DNA of 37,532 bases from JAVBOF01 sp031550915 (lineage in GTDB: Bacteria; Bacillota; Clostridia; Christensenellales; MGBC116941). This document shows, in pieces, positions 23,801-31,245 of this stretch (the stretch's first letter is position 1; the number at the start of each line of letters is the position of its first letter). The stretch is from contig JAVBOF010000075.1 in assembly GCA_031550915.1 (NCBI GenBank), positions 1 through 37,532 on the forward strand, read 5' to 3'. The notes beneath the pieces were generated by a model. It saw only the letters and a list, made by a program, of their open reading frames with translations. It was not told the origin of the DNA and did no database searches. A program made the translations under genes and the position numbers.

Positions 23801-25429
23801 GGGGCATTGCAGGGTTTCGATAAGAATGCCGCTTGTTGTGTATATTCCAAAGGTAGCGCCTGTCAAAGTCGCGTCACCCTGCGCTTTGTCAGCAGTGTCC
23901 TTATCCGCTTTCGTGACGGTTATTTTGCTTACCTGTGGTTTCTCAGGAATATCTACCCGCTCATATGCAATGGGCGTATATTGGTCTTCATAACCCAAGG
24001 CCACGGTATATGTCGTTGGATTCAAAACCATTTTTGAAGGCGCGGTTTTCTCTTTTACGGTATATGTATGGCCTATGGGGAGTTTCTTGCTCTCACCGTA
24101 ACCTGAAACGTTCGTTATAATGGTATCCACAATGGCGTTATCGGAATCCCTGACCTCAAATACCGCTCCTCCAAGTGAGTAGTTACCCATGCTTGGATTG
24201 CTGTTGCTCTTATACAGCTGGATAATGCCCTCGCCGCGCTGGTCAATTATATTTGCCGTTGTGGTTTGGCTGGATATTACCGGGACATTTACGTTATTTG
24301 TGTTCAAAAGATAATTTACCTTTGCCTGTATCTCCACCAATCGGTAATCCCCTGCAGGAAGGTCTGAGCATATTGCTTTTCCATCAGCGCCGATTGTAAG
24401 GGTATCCACCAAAACATTATCGCTGTCGTAAAGCTCGAATACCGCACCTTCCTGACTGCCGCCGTCACTGCCAACTTTTACAATTTCAAGATTACCCAAA
24501 GCATCAGTGGTCATATTCAAGTCTTTTGAAGCTGCAATCTCCATACCCTTGCCGACAAGAACAACATCCTGTTCATCGCTGTCGCTTGGAGTATAGTAGG
24601 CATAATTTGCCGCAACTCTGTCATCATAGCCTTTTGCTGTCAGGGTAATCTTCTTACCGGCATTTTGAGGCGCTGCGGGAATCTTTATCGTCAAGATATC
24701 TCCGCTATCTCCGGTAAAGCCCTCAACAATTGAACCTGTGGGAAGCTTTGTCTTATCAAGTGTATACCCGCCATGCATATTCGTAAGGGTGGCTTTTGTA
24801 GTTCCTTCAAAAAATGTGCCTGTTCCATCCTGAACCAGGGTTATGTTCGAAGGCGTGAATTTCACGGAATGGGTCAGTTTCTGCTGCGCCCGAGCAAGAT
24901 TTAACAGGTCTATTGCAAAGTCCCAAACGGCATCAGCCGAAGACGTACCTTTGGATCGCACTTGACCGGGATGATCTTTTAGGTTAGTGAAGCCATAAAA
25001 GCTGCCGTTAGGCGAACCCGTCTGCTCTGATAGCCAAAAGCGTACAGCGTTCGCCGTTGCATAACGCGCTTGGCTGGAGGATAAACCACCACTACCGTTT
25101 GGATAACCTCTTTCAAGTATTATTTGCAACCCTAATCTTGTTTTCGCTGAGTATTTTGTTGTCGGGTCATATTCCGTTGCAGAGCCATGAGGGCTGTTTT
25201 TAGCATGTTGCAGACAGTATGCCACAATCTCTGGGCTTGAACCGTCCACATAATGGTATGGTGTGTCCAGTGAATGCCAGCCGGAGTCGTTATGGTATTC
25301 AAAGTATTCCGTTGGTTCTTCCCTTGTATCAACATCCACTGTATTTGCTGCAAGTGCGTTTACAGGGAAAATGGAAAGGGATAAAAGAACAATCAACAGA
25401 ATTGCCAGAATCCTTCTTGTTTTGTTCAT
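20888..25429 (-). CDS. SpaA/Cna_B-repeat surface adhesin with thioester-type N-domain
   Basis: The 1513-residue protein starts with a signal peptide (cleavage near ALA, residue 27). A domain like the thioester domains of Gram-positive adhesins follows (Y71-C72-LQ, then ATANAVRFWL near residue 125). About eleven Cna_B/SpaA-type repeats follow, many with the pattern GAxFEI...LPxGxYxLxE. The end is a hydrophobic helix and a KRKQSK-like tail (YDILIAIGVVIILMGGVSFF). This is the outline of a sortase-anchored stalk, but the expected LPxTG reads NSPFVKLG. In the N-domain the usual TQxA glutamine is replaced. AAAGGAGG lies about 11 bases before the ATG. It is likely the mating-contact adhesin of the element. 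Confidence 0.85.
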   Translation of the reverse strand: MNKTRRILAILLIVLLSLSIFPVNALAANTVDVDTREEPTEYFEYHNDSGWHSLDTPYHYVDGSSPEIVAYCLQHAKNSPHGSATEYDPTTKYSAKTRLGLQIILERGYPNGSGGLSSSQARYATANAVRFWLSEQTGSPNGSFYGFTNLKDHPGQVRSKGTSSADAVWDFAIDLLNLARAQQKLTHSVKFTPSNITLVQDGTGTFFEGTTKATLTNMHGGYTLDKTKLPTGSIVEGFTGDSGDILTIKIPAAPQNAGKKITLTAKGYDDRVAANYAYYTPSDSDEQDVVLVGKGMEIAASKDLNMTTDALGNLEIVKVGSDGGSQEGAVFELYDSDNVLVDTLTIGADGKAICSDLPAGDYRLVEIQAKVNYLLNTNNVNVPVISSQTTTANIIDQRGEGIIQLYKSNSNPSMGNYSLGGAVFEVRDSDNAIVDTIITNVSGYGESKKLPIGHTYTVKEKTAPSKMVLNPTTYTVALGYEDQYTPIAYERVDIPEKPQVSKITVTKADKDTADKAQGDATLTGATFGIYTTSGILIETLQCPANSRSVQSGELPIETDYILKEITPPRGYTLSQKEYPFRIAYAEQNEEIALLSETVENKVVEGKISVIKFASKPLTGEPEQGNENIKEPLKDVEFEVKLILSGEVLDKIKTDENGFGISKLLPYGEYIVTELPSAANEGRKLVAPFKVSVSAENRTYPFILENDTIELNLKIVKVDAESGKVIPLAGAKFQIKDSSGDIVKQHIQYPQPVTLDIFETDGSGTLTLPEPLPYGKYTLHELESPYSYLLNENAIPFEIKDQAAQTLVAECTDSPAKGTITIEKQGEMLVGAKESDTKYGKLRVPVYKKQGLAGIEFDVIAKYDIKTPDGIVHAKKGDVIDTIITGSDSKAKTKELYLGTYIVKEKKTIEPFVLDKSEYEVTLEYKDQHTPIVSESLKLINERQKVCINLQKHAEIFTPSTCEFSYINGDGFIFGLFADEDIRGADGSVVLSKNDLLGIMETNAQGIAEISKEIPLGKFYVKELAAKNADYELSDTKYHIEAKYARDKVHEISVDVNDNKPIKNKLHKKQIRVIKTDARDNNRPLEGSIFEIRTKDGIVVTTLKTNKEGIATSLPLPYSKDGYQINEVTPPTGFKLEDKVDVIKINEDSPDIVVYSRTNAPNEVTLNKTDITDGKPIPGAKIEIFQSDGTLYYTGLTSEAGTITMAEIPAGTYTFFESYCPAQFVINQTQFSFTVDAYGSITGQTGITDEPTKLTVYKADSYTKNPMAVAFRLLDPDNNPIKLIQRDDGSYVPNDDGKAEFVTGIDGKASILYLPKANYTLVEVPQAGYAALSPVKFSLTDENGISNPFSVEIYNVPLAFHLCKVHAKTDKPVTGAGFEIKQKDGFLGLGFKTLHFTKQKDGSFRYDPKGKDTTLMVNSKGEMLISHIPKGNYWLEEKVVPKGFFPAPPMKISVKDENTIDVPLSVKVPNSPFVKLGLDTDKYDILIAIGVVIILMGGVSFFAIRTFRKRKQSK

Positions 25430-25459
25430 AAAAATATCAACCTCCTTTAATTTGGGTAC

Positions 25460-25482
25460 AAAAAAACACCGCGTTTGCGGTG
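25460..25482 (-). terminator. Terminator after the CAP-domain gene
   Basis: CACCGC and GCGGTG form a 6-bp perfect stem with a 4-base loop (25467-25482). T7 follows on the minus strand. It lies between the CAP gene and the adhesin ribosome site. Confidence 0.85.
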
Positions 25483-25515
25483 CTAAAAAGATGAAAATAT
25501 GCTTTTTATATCTAT

Positions 25516-26301
25516 CTATTCGATGCCTAGATCATCGTGCTGTGATGGAAGGGGCGCGATGATGACGAAATACATAACATCGTTTCTCCATGCAGCTCCT
25601 ATACCGAAATACTGGCGGTCAGGCAATAGAAAATCTGTAGTATGGGCTGTGGATGCCGCGCCTTCGTTGTATGCGGCATTCAAATCCTTGGTTAGCACTG
25701 TTCCTACGGTTTCGGAGAACATATTGTCAGAATGATCAGCCCTTCCATTGCCACGTTCAGCAAGCTTTTTAGCATGTACTGCGGCTATTTCATTCAGCTT
25801 AGGATGTGTCTTTGCTGGTTGAGCCCCATAGCATTCATCATCCTTGTATTGTTCATCAGAACCATAAAACTCACGGTATTCATTGATTCCGTCCATGATT
25901 GCTTGTATATATTTATCGCCCATCATGGTAATGACAGGGCTTATCGGGGTACTGATCTTTCCGCTGATTTTGCTATATCCACTTGCCTTATGTGACTTGC
26001 TTAGCGCCTTTATTTTGTAATAATATGACTTTTTGAGCTTCACCTTTTTGTCTACAAAACTCAATTTATTCGTTTCGCCAACCTTGGTATACCCGCTGCT
26101 TTTCTTTTCCGAACGGTATATCCTGTAAAGATACGCACCCTTTGATTTATCCCATGACACTTTAACATATTCTGCCGAGATTTTGACTTTGATACTCTTT
26201 GGCGAGGGAGGAGCATTTGAAGCCGCAAGCGCTGCGCTTGGAAAAAGAAATACGCTAATCAACATTAAAAGCGCAAAGCTAAACTTTATGCTTCTGTTCA
26301 T
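25516..26301 (-). CDS. Secreted FN3 plus CAP-domain protein
   Basis: The 261-residue protein has a signal peptide (cleavage near ALA-AS, residue 27), a fibronectin type III-like part (about 35-118; VKVSWDKSKGAYLYRIYRS, YYYKIKALS), and a CAP/SCP domain (about 125-261). The CAP domain carries the histidines in ADHSDNMFSETVG and in AHTTDFLL, which could bind metal. GGAGG stands 7 bases before the ATG. It is followed by a terminator and then the adhesin gene, so both likely serve cell-surface contact. CAP proteins are often carried by conjugative elements, with an unknown mechanism. Confidence 0.8.
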   Translation of the reverse strand: MNRSIKFSFALLMLISVFLFPSAALAASNAPPSPKSIKVKISAEYVKVSWDKSKGAYLYRIYRSEKKSSGYTKVGETNKLSFVDKKVKLKKSYYYKIKALSKSHKASGYSKISGKISTPISPVITMMGDKYIQAIMDGINEYREFYGSDEQYKDDECYGAQPAKTHPKLNEIAAVHAKKLAERGNGRADHSDNMFSETVGTVLTKDLNAAYNEGAASTAHTTDFLLPDRQYFGIGAAWRNDVMYFVIIAPLPSQHDDLGIE

Positions 26302-26317
26302 GCCGATACCTCCAAAA

Positions 26318-26349
26318 ATGCTATGATTAATTTATTGGGAGCATAGCAT
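26318..26349. repeat. Inverted repeat overlapping the CAP-gene promoter
   Basis: ATGCTATG (26318-26325) and CATAGCAT (26342-26349) are perfect inverted half-sites 24 bp apart from centre to centre. The second half covers the -10 box. This is a plausible repressor site. Confidence 0.5.
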
Positions 26350-26368
26350 GAACCTTAACATAGTTCAA
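26340..26368 (-). promoter_or_regulatory. Promoter of the CAP/adhesin region
   Basis: On the minus strand TTGAAC (26363-26368) and TATGCT (26340-26345) are 17 bases apart, and the -10 box has an extended TGC. It is the best promoter-like sequence in the 26302-26458 gap, which holds no gene. Confidence 0.5.
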
Positions 26369-26445
26369 ACTTTTCTCTTTAACCCCTAATATATTTCTCA
26401 GTATTATTTATATCAGTCTTATTAGCCCGTAAAATTTCCGGTTCT

Positions 26446-26468
26446 TGAATCGTAAAATTTACGATTCA
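26446..26468. repeat. Palindrome at the repA stop codon
   Basis: TGAATCGTAAA and TTTACGATTCA are perfect 11-bp inverted repeats around one central base. The second half includes the last codons and stop of repA. The 10-mer CGTAAAATTT occurs within it at 26451-26460 and again at 26428-26437, 23 bp away. A role as operator or replication site is possible. It is not a usual terminator, because it lacks a G+C stem and a T tract. Confidence 0.6.
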
Positions 26469-26821
26469 GGCGAAACAGGCATAGGAGGCCGCATATGGCA
26501 TATAAAAATTAGATTTGGCTTGCCTAGCCCTTGCCGTATTTCATCAATAAGCTGTATACTCTGAAGCTCACGAAAGGCTTTTGTGCATGTCTTGTCGGAT
26601 ATGTTCAATAGCTGCTGGATATCCAAACGGGTAAAGATCAAATAGATCTCACCGTATACGTTTACCCAGCCGTTTTGCTTAGAAAGGTACATCCGGTCAA
26701 GCAGCAGAGCATATAGCATCTTAGCGTCATTTGACAGAACGTCATAGGGCGGTACAAACAGGTCTTTGGGCAGCATGATATAGCTGTGGGTATTGCTTTC
26801 AGTTATTTTATATCTGCTCAC
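26459..26821 (-). CDS. repA: Replication initiator (RepA_N-type), short
   Basis: The 120-residue product matches the N-terminal domain of RepA_N initiators (YIMLPKDLF then LSNDAKMLYALLLDRMYLSKQN and a winged-helix part ending LGKPNLIF). Most family members are longer and have a host-specific C-terminal domain, which is missing here. It stops after PVSPES within a palindrome. AGGAGG stands 7 bases before the ATG. The protein may still bind DNA, or the gene may be truncated. It probably gives the element a limited replication ability together with parA and parB. Confidence 0.72.
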   Translation of the reverse strand: MSRYKITESNTHSYIMLPKDLFVPPYDVLSNDAKMLYALLLDRMYLSKQNGWVNVYGEIYLIFTRLDIQQLLNISDKTCTKAFRELQSIQLIDEIRQGLGKPNLIFICHMRPPMPVSPES

Positions 26822-26860
26822 ATAGTATTTTCCTCCTTATCTTTAATTATATTAGTCCTC

Positions 26861-27091
26861 CTAATCTTCTTTCAGCCTTTCAAGCATTATCCGCTTGTGC
26901 TTGCGTTGTTCGCTATCCAAGGGGTCAAAGTTTTCAAGGAAACAAGCGTACTATACCCTTGTACAGATTTGGCAAGCCCTCCTGTCCTTGCGCTTATATA
27001 GCTCCTTATATTTCTTGGGTATACGCTTGCCCGGCAAATGCTTACAGCAATCAATGCACCTTCCCGTGCTAACAAACAAAATCGTATCCAT
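26861..27091 (-). pseudogene. Small Cys-rich (zinc-binding?) gene with in-frame TAG
   Basis: ATG 27091 follows AAAGGAGG at 7 bases and opens a frame of 46 residues with CIDCC and CQIC pairs, probably a zinc site. The frame ends in TAG at 26951-26953. In the same frame translation could go on for 29 residues reading YACFLENFDPLDSEQRKHKR and so on to a TAG at 26861. That stretch is hydrophilic, helix-like and coding-like. The most likely reading is a nonsense mutation in a gene of 75 codons plus the premature stop. The 46-residue form alone may still be made (26951-27091). Confidence 0.55.
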
Positions 27092-27152
27092 ATAAAAACC
27101 TCCTTTGGGAGAAATAAAAAAACGGCTACTTGCCGCATAACATTGAGAAATA

Positions 27153-27869
27153 TTATCTTTCAAATCCTCTGCTTTTTGGTTTTACTTTTTTCAATTCATT
27201 GCAATTAGGCTGCCTTCCATCAAAAATATCTTTGTTCAGCTGGCGTCCGAGTTTTTCTTTTGAAATCGCAAACACCTTGTATTCGTCTGGAACATTGATT
27301 CCATCATAATTTTCTTGAAACGTATTACCATTGCTTCGGATATATCCCTTCTCGGTAAACGTCCCACCGTCATCAAGGCGAATGTCGCATCCGAATCTTT
27401 CATAATCAATATAAGTTGATAAATTACCCATGTCTTTTGTATCGTAGCAGCCGCTTTCCTCAATCCAAAAATATCCAAGAGCATATTCGTCTTCGATACC
27501 ATCAATATAATCAAAACAGTCGAGATTATCTGTGAGATTAATAAGGTCTTTTAAACTGCCACAGTATTCACCTTTTGAAATTGCCGCTTCATAAGCCTGA
27601 ATCTCGTAATTTGACATATTATCTAGCTTAGAAGAAAGATAATTGAGTTCATCTATGCTGGCATATTCACTTAATAGTTTATAGATCCCATCTATCTCTG
27701 TTTCATAGTCAGTTATAAAGAATTCCTCATATCTGGCACCATCGATACCGATTCTTCGGAAAGTCTGCTTTAGGTCTTCCTTTGTAGTCGGAAAACTGTG
27801 CCATTCGCCAACGAGTTTCCCTTCTACATATTTACCTAAATTAGTAATATATGCGCTGATTATTGACAT
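27153..27869 (-). CDS. ardA: ArdA-family antirestriction protein
   Basis: With ATG 27869 (AGGAAG at 8 bases) the product has 238 residues. GTG 27878 is an alternative. The start (SAYITNLGKYVEGKLVGEW) and the central FFITDYE with a highly acidic body match ArdA, a DNA mimic that blocks type I restriction enzymes. It is longer than the Tn916 version of about 165 residues. It lies after parB in the maintenance end of the element, where it can act early after transfer. Confidence 0.85.
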   Translation of the reverse strand: MSIISAYITNLGKYVEGKLVGEWHSFPTTKEDLKQTFRRIGIDGARYEEFFITDYETEIDGIYKLLSEYASIDELNYLSSKLDNMSNYEIQAYEAAISKGEYCGSLKDLINLTDNLDCFDYIDGIEDEYALGYFWIEESGCYDTKDMGNLSTYIDYERFGCDIRLDDGGTFTEKGYIRSNGNTFQENYDGINVPDEYKVFAISKEKLGRQLNKDIFDGRQPNCNELKKVKPKSRGFER

Positions 27870-27950
27870 TGATATCACTTCCTTTCAAAGTTTGTTAATG
27901 CAATAGCAAAGCGTTAGATTTGAACTCGTTTCAAGTTCTCAATTAAACTA

Positions 27951-28991
27951 TTAAATATTAGGCTGATTTGATTTGTTGTTTGCGTTAATCTCCTGCCTGT
28001 TACGGTGCTGCAAATAGAAATCAAGGGCTTTTTGTGTAATTGCAATCCGCTTTTCTTCCGGCATTTCGGGATTGAAATACCGTTCTGTAGCTTTCTCTAA
28101 TCCTAAAGCATAGCTTATCTTTTTTGTTGCTTCCTTTGGTGTAACGCCTCTGCCGAAATACTGCTTTATAGACGAAAAGTTTATCTTCGGGAATTCGTTT
28201 GAGTTCCTGTTCATCATTATTTCTTCCATGCTATCCTTGTCCAGCTTGCCCATTTCACTGAGTTTCCGCATTTCTGACGCTTGCTGTTGTGATGGGGGAA
28301 GTAACCCTTTTTCATTTCCGTCACCAGTAAGCAGCGACAACAAATCCTCCTGATTTTGTTTCGGTAGATAGGATAGCTCAACGGATGGAATAAACTTAAT
28401 CCGCCCTTCGTCTACCATATCAAGAAGCGGAGGAATCAGCTCGGTTAGGCGTATATAGCGGGATATTTGGTTTCTACTTTCACCACTTTGGTCAGCGACA
28501 ATATCTCTGGATTGCTTGCCATCATAATTCGGCCCAACTTGGGCTGAATTCTTTGAGGGCCTTCCAGCCTGCCGTTTTATAGCTTCCAGCTTCATCTTAT
28601 ATGCAAAGGCTTTCTCGCTTAAAAGTATGTTTTGCCTCTGCCCGTCAAGGTTCGTATCAACCATCATCACAATGGCGGTTTCGTTATCAACATCTTTTAC
28701 AATAGCTGGAACAAAGGCAAACTCATTTGCCCTCGCTCCTTCAAAACGCCTATGCCCCGCAATGATTTGATATCTGCCCTCATGTTCCGGATTTGGGCGT
28801 AATATGAGGGGTGACAATATCCCATGCTCCTTTATGGTCTGCGCCATTTCATCTATATTATTTATCTTAAATGGATGATGGGGGAAATGGTCTATAAAAG
28901 AAACATCTATGTTTTCTATGGTTTCTTTCGCTTTACTTGGCTCGGTTGGCTCAAAAAAGTCAACGGGTTTGATCTCTAGTTTTTTTGCCAC
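27951..28991 (-). CDS. parB: ParB-family partition protein
   Basis: I chose GTG 28991 (AGGAGG at 9 bases), giving 346 residues. TTG 28997 is too near the ribosome site. The N-terminal ParB nuclease-like domain shows GHRR at 79-82. A central helix-turn-helix follows (DQSGESRNQISRYIRLTEL) and a longer C-terminal part. It would bind a centromere-like site and work with ParA to segregate the element. It overlaps the end of parA by 32 bases. Confidence 0.9.
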   Translation of the reverse strand: MAKKLEIKPVDFFEPTEPSKAKETIENIDVSFIDHFPHHPFKINNIDEMAQTIKEHGILSPLILRPNPEHEGRYQIIAGHRRFEGARANEFAFVPAIVKDVDNETAIVMMVDTNLDGQRQNILLSEKAFAYKMKLEAIKRQAGRPSKNSAQVGPNYDGKQSRDIVADQSGESRNQISRYIRLTELIPPLLDMVDEGRIKFIPSVELSYLPKQNQEDLLSLLTGDGNEKGLLPPSQQQASEMRKLSEMGKLDKDSMEEIMMNRNSNEFPKINFSSIKQYFGRGVTPKEATKKISYALGLEKATERYFNPEMPEEKRIAITQKALDFYLQHRNRQEINANNKSNQPNI

Positions 28992-29769
28992 AATCAACCG
29001 CCTCCTTTGTAAAGTCTCTGAACGCTTCTGTCAGCTTTCCGTTTGGATCGTATTCGTATATGCTCTTTCCCGCAACAACAGCTTCCTTTGCCTTAACGGA
29101 AAAGGGAATCATGGTTTTATATATTTTGAAATACCCGCCGCAGGATACCCGAAGGTTTTCAATCATTTTCCTTGCAAGCCTTGTTCTGGTATCGGCCATA
29201 TTTACCACGATCCCGTCGATTTTAAGGTTCGGGTTTATATTCTTTTTTACTCTGTTTATGGATTTTGTCAGCATCTCCAAGCCTTTTTGAGAAAGATATT
29301 CCGCTTGTACAGGTATAATTACGCTATCCGCTGCCACAAGGGAATTGACAGTAAGAAATCCCAAGGATGGCATTGAATCAATTAATATGTAGTCATAGTC
29401 CTCTTGGATTTCGCTTAATATATCCTTCAGCACCGATTCCCTTGAAAGTACATTTACCAAAGCTGGTTCTATACCTGAAAGCTGGATGTTAGATGGTATA
29501 AAATCAACACCCTGCGATTGCATAAGGTATTCACGAACATCCAATGGCTCATCGTTTATGGATTTCAGCATTGCGTCCGATATGGTATTTTTGAGTTCGT
29601 CCGGCTTTTGATATCCAAGGCATGTTGTGAGATTTCCCTGCGGGTCAAAGTCACAAAGTGCAACTTTGTACCCCATATTGGCAAGACCTACGCCTAAATT
29701 ATGGCTAACCGTTGTCTTTCCGACTCCGCCTTTTTGATTGGCTATAGCGATGGTTTTACATTTTTGCAT
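28960..29769 (-). CDS. parA: ParA-family partition ATPase
   Basis: ATG 29769 follows AAAGGAG by 7-8 bases, giving 269 residues. TTG 29787 would place the ribosome site inside the gene. The deviant Walker A KGGVGKT is at 13-19, and the family features DFDPQGNLT and DYILIDSMPSLG follow. It would drive partition of the element with ParB. It is the first gene of the transfer block, and the 80-base gap upstream should hold its promoter, but I see no strong match. Confidence 0.92.
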   Translation of the reverse strand: MQKCKTIAIANQKGGVGKTTVSHNLGVGLANMGYKVALCDFDPQGNLTTCLGYQKPDELKNTISDAMLKSINDEPLDVREYLMQSQGVDFIPSNIQLSGIEPALVNVLSRESVLKDILSEIQEDYDYILIDSMPSLGFLTVNSLVAADSVIIPVQAEYLSQKGLEMLTKSINRVKKNINPNLKIDGIVVNMADTRTRLARKMIENLRVSCGGYFKIYKTMIPFSVKAKEAVVAGKSIYEYDPNGKLTEAFRDFTKEAVDCGKKTRDQTR

Positions 29770-29846
29770 TGTAATGCTCCTTTTCAAGAAAATAGAATAA
29801 GCAAAATACCGGATTAAAACGCTTGTAAAGTGTAGAAAGCGGATAG

Positions 29847-30143
29847 TTATTTGGGCTTTACGCCGATTTAACTGAGGATATGGCGGCGGAGCAGAAGGCG
29901 AGGGCCGCTTACGAAAGGATACTTGATTTGACGGATGACCCGGATGTACGCGGGCCGATAAAGTTCTTACGTGAAAGGGAAGTGGTCCATTTCCAGCGTT
30001 TTGGTGAGCTGCTTAATGAGGTGCAGGGGATATTTGGCATCAGCTGCAACAAGATGATGGATATGAGGAACTATAAAGGTATGGTGGATAAAAACGCCTG
30101 CGGCATGGCCCAATATGGAATGCAAAGAGCAAGAGGAAGATAA
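29847..30143 (+). pseudogene. cotJC: Spore-coat CotJC (manganese catalase-like), 3' fragment
   Basis: The frame from 29847 to 30143 reads ADLTEDMAAEQKARAAYERI, then DDPDVRGPIKFLREREVVHF and an ending typical of CotJC. CotJC is normally about 190 residues, and here about the last 95 remain, with no ribosome site. The homology starts around 29860, next to the parA promoter region, so the transfer element or a later rearrangement removed the 5' part. The missing part is not elsewhere in the window. The frame reads on past the stop to a TGA near 30236 without known homology. Confidence 0.8.
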
Positions 30144-30246
30144 GGGCATTTCTTGGCAAACGGCAACCGCCCGGACTACGTTAAAGGGCTGGGCTTAAAC
30201 ACTAGCAAGGAAAGCGCTATTACAGTAAATCGATGAATAACGCCGG

Positions 30247-30280
30247 CTGGCTCCGTTGTTAAATGGAGCCAGTCTGTTTT
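30247..30280 (+). terminator. Terminator after the cotJC fragment
   Basis: CTGGCTCC (30247-30254) and GGAGCCAG (30265-30272) pair perfectly with a 10-base loop, and TCTGTTTT follows. Confidence 0.8.
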
Positions 30281-30366
30281 AATTTGAATACGCGGATAAT
30301 TATTACAAAGTATATAACCATGAATAAGAATCCCGGCTTTGCTCACGTTTTCAGATATATGCCGAA

Positions 30367-30651
30367 ATGCACTGGTCTAAGCGCAAGAGGCTGGCTGAGC
30401 AGTGGCATTACATTGTGCGTGACGCGCTGAAAAAGGCTGGAGTGCCAAAGAATGTATTCCACAAGCCTGCTGAGGTTTGCATATACGTGAACAGCCGTAT
30501 GGACCGCGACAACCACAGCTATCTTTTGAAACTCATAATAGACGGGCTGAAAGGTCACGTTATCGAGGACGATTTGCGCAAGTATGTCCGGCGCACAAGC
30601 ATAGAGCTATACGGCGGCAAAGATATTTTAGTTAGTGTACAGGAGGTATAA
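30367..30651 (+). CDS. RusA-like Holliday junction resolvase fragment
   Basis: The 94-residue frame holds MDRDNHSYLLKLIIDGLKG followed by EDD. This is the acidic pattern (D-D-N...K...DGLxG...DD) of RusA-type resolvases of prophages and mobile elements. RusA is usually about 120 residues, and the N-terminal part and a ribosome site are missing, so this is probably a 5'-truncated remnant. An in-frame extension reads back a few codons (QIYAEMHWSKRKR) without a start. Confidence 0.55.
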   Translation: MHWSKRKRLAEQWHYIVRDALKKAGVPKNVFHKPAEVCIYVNSRMDRDNHSYLLKLIIDGLKGHVIEDDLRKYVRRTSIELYGGKDILVSVQEV

Positions 30652-30685
30652 GGGGTGGCGGCTAAAAAGCAATATTGCAAAGTAA

Positions 30686-30711
30686 ACAAAAAATGCGCCC
30701 GGAAGGACGCA
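30686..30711 (-). terminator. Terminator after the zinc-ribbon gene
   Basis: TGCGTCC and GGGCGCA (30694-30711) form a stem with one mismatch and a 4-base loop. A T tract follows on the minus strand. Confidence 0.7.
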
Positions 30712-30729
30712 CTTAATATCAAAAATTAT

Positions 30730-30999
30730 TTATCTTTGATTTGTAAAACAATCGCTGCAATAAATCGGTCGATCGTTTCTCGGTTGGAAAGGGATCTGGC
30801 AACTTACTCCACACGCTGCGCATGTTGCGTTGTACATCTCTCTCTGTTGCCTTCCGCTGCTTTTACGCATGTCGCGGCATGGTTTGCATCTTTGGGGCTC
30901 ATTTGTAAATCCCTTTTCGGCGAAAAAATCTTGTTCGCTTGCCGTGAAAACGAATTCCTGACCACAGTCTTTGCAAGTAATGTTTTTGTCCTGATTCAA
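30730..30999 (-). CDS. Zinc-ribbon protein
   Basis: The 89-residue protein has two Cys pairs in each half: CKDCGQ ... CKPCRD and CAACGV ... CSDCF. This is the 'CxxC-x17-CxxC' small zinc-ribbon protein often seen in Clostridia. It starts at TTG 30999 with GAGGT at 8 bases. It ends in its own terminator. The function is unknown; RNA or protein binding is possible. Confidence 0.78.
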   Translation of the reverse strand: MNQDKNITCKDCGQEFVFTASEQDFFAEKGFTNEPQRCKPCRDMRKSSGRQQREMYNATCAACGVSCQIPFQPRNDRPIYCSDCFTNQR

Positions 31000-31245
31000 T
31001 TAGAATACCTCGTTTAATAAATTATGCCTTTGTTGCGGCATTGATTATAATAATACACGGAATGTACTTCGAAGTCAAATTTTATTGGTATTGAAGTGGA
31101 GACATCTTGGATAAAACCTAGTACAGCAATTAAAACAATAACCGCCTGATGTTGGCGCAGCAAGCGGCTATACCGTATGTTGTATCTGGATGCCTTGGTT
31201 ATATACAATATGCGGGAGGTTTACACATTTTTTAGGCACTAACAA
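31000..31245. other. Gene-free gap with a G+C-rich hairpin
   Basis: No convincing gene is seen. Around 31130-31175 a G+C-rich stretch (GCCGC and GCGGT arms on the minus strand) followed by TTATTGTTTT may act as a weak terminator for the SDR gene that ends at 31246. A 64-codon frame on the minus strand (31014-31208) has no ribosome site and looks accidental. Confidence 0.3.

Noticed and set aside
20900..25400. Many long open frames on the plus strand opposite the adhesin
   Set aside because: They lack ribosome sites and follow the codon pattern of the adhesin on the other strand; the adhesin frame has signal peptide, repeats and anchor.
31014..31208. 64-codon minus-strand frame
   Set aside because: No ribosome site, no domain, and the composition looks non-coding.
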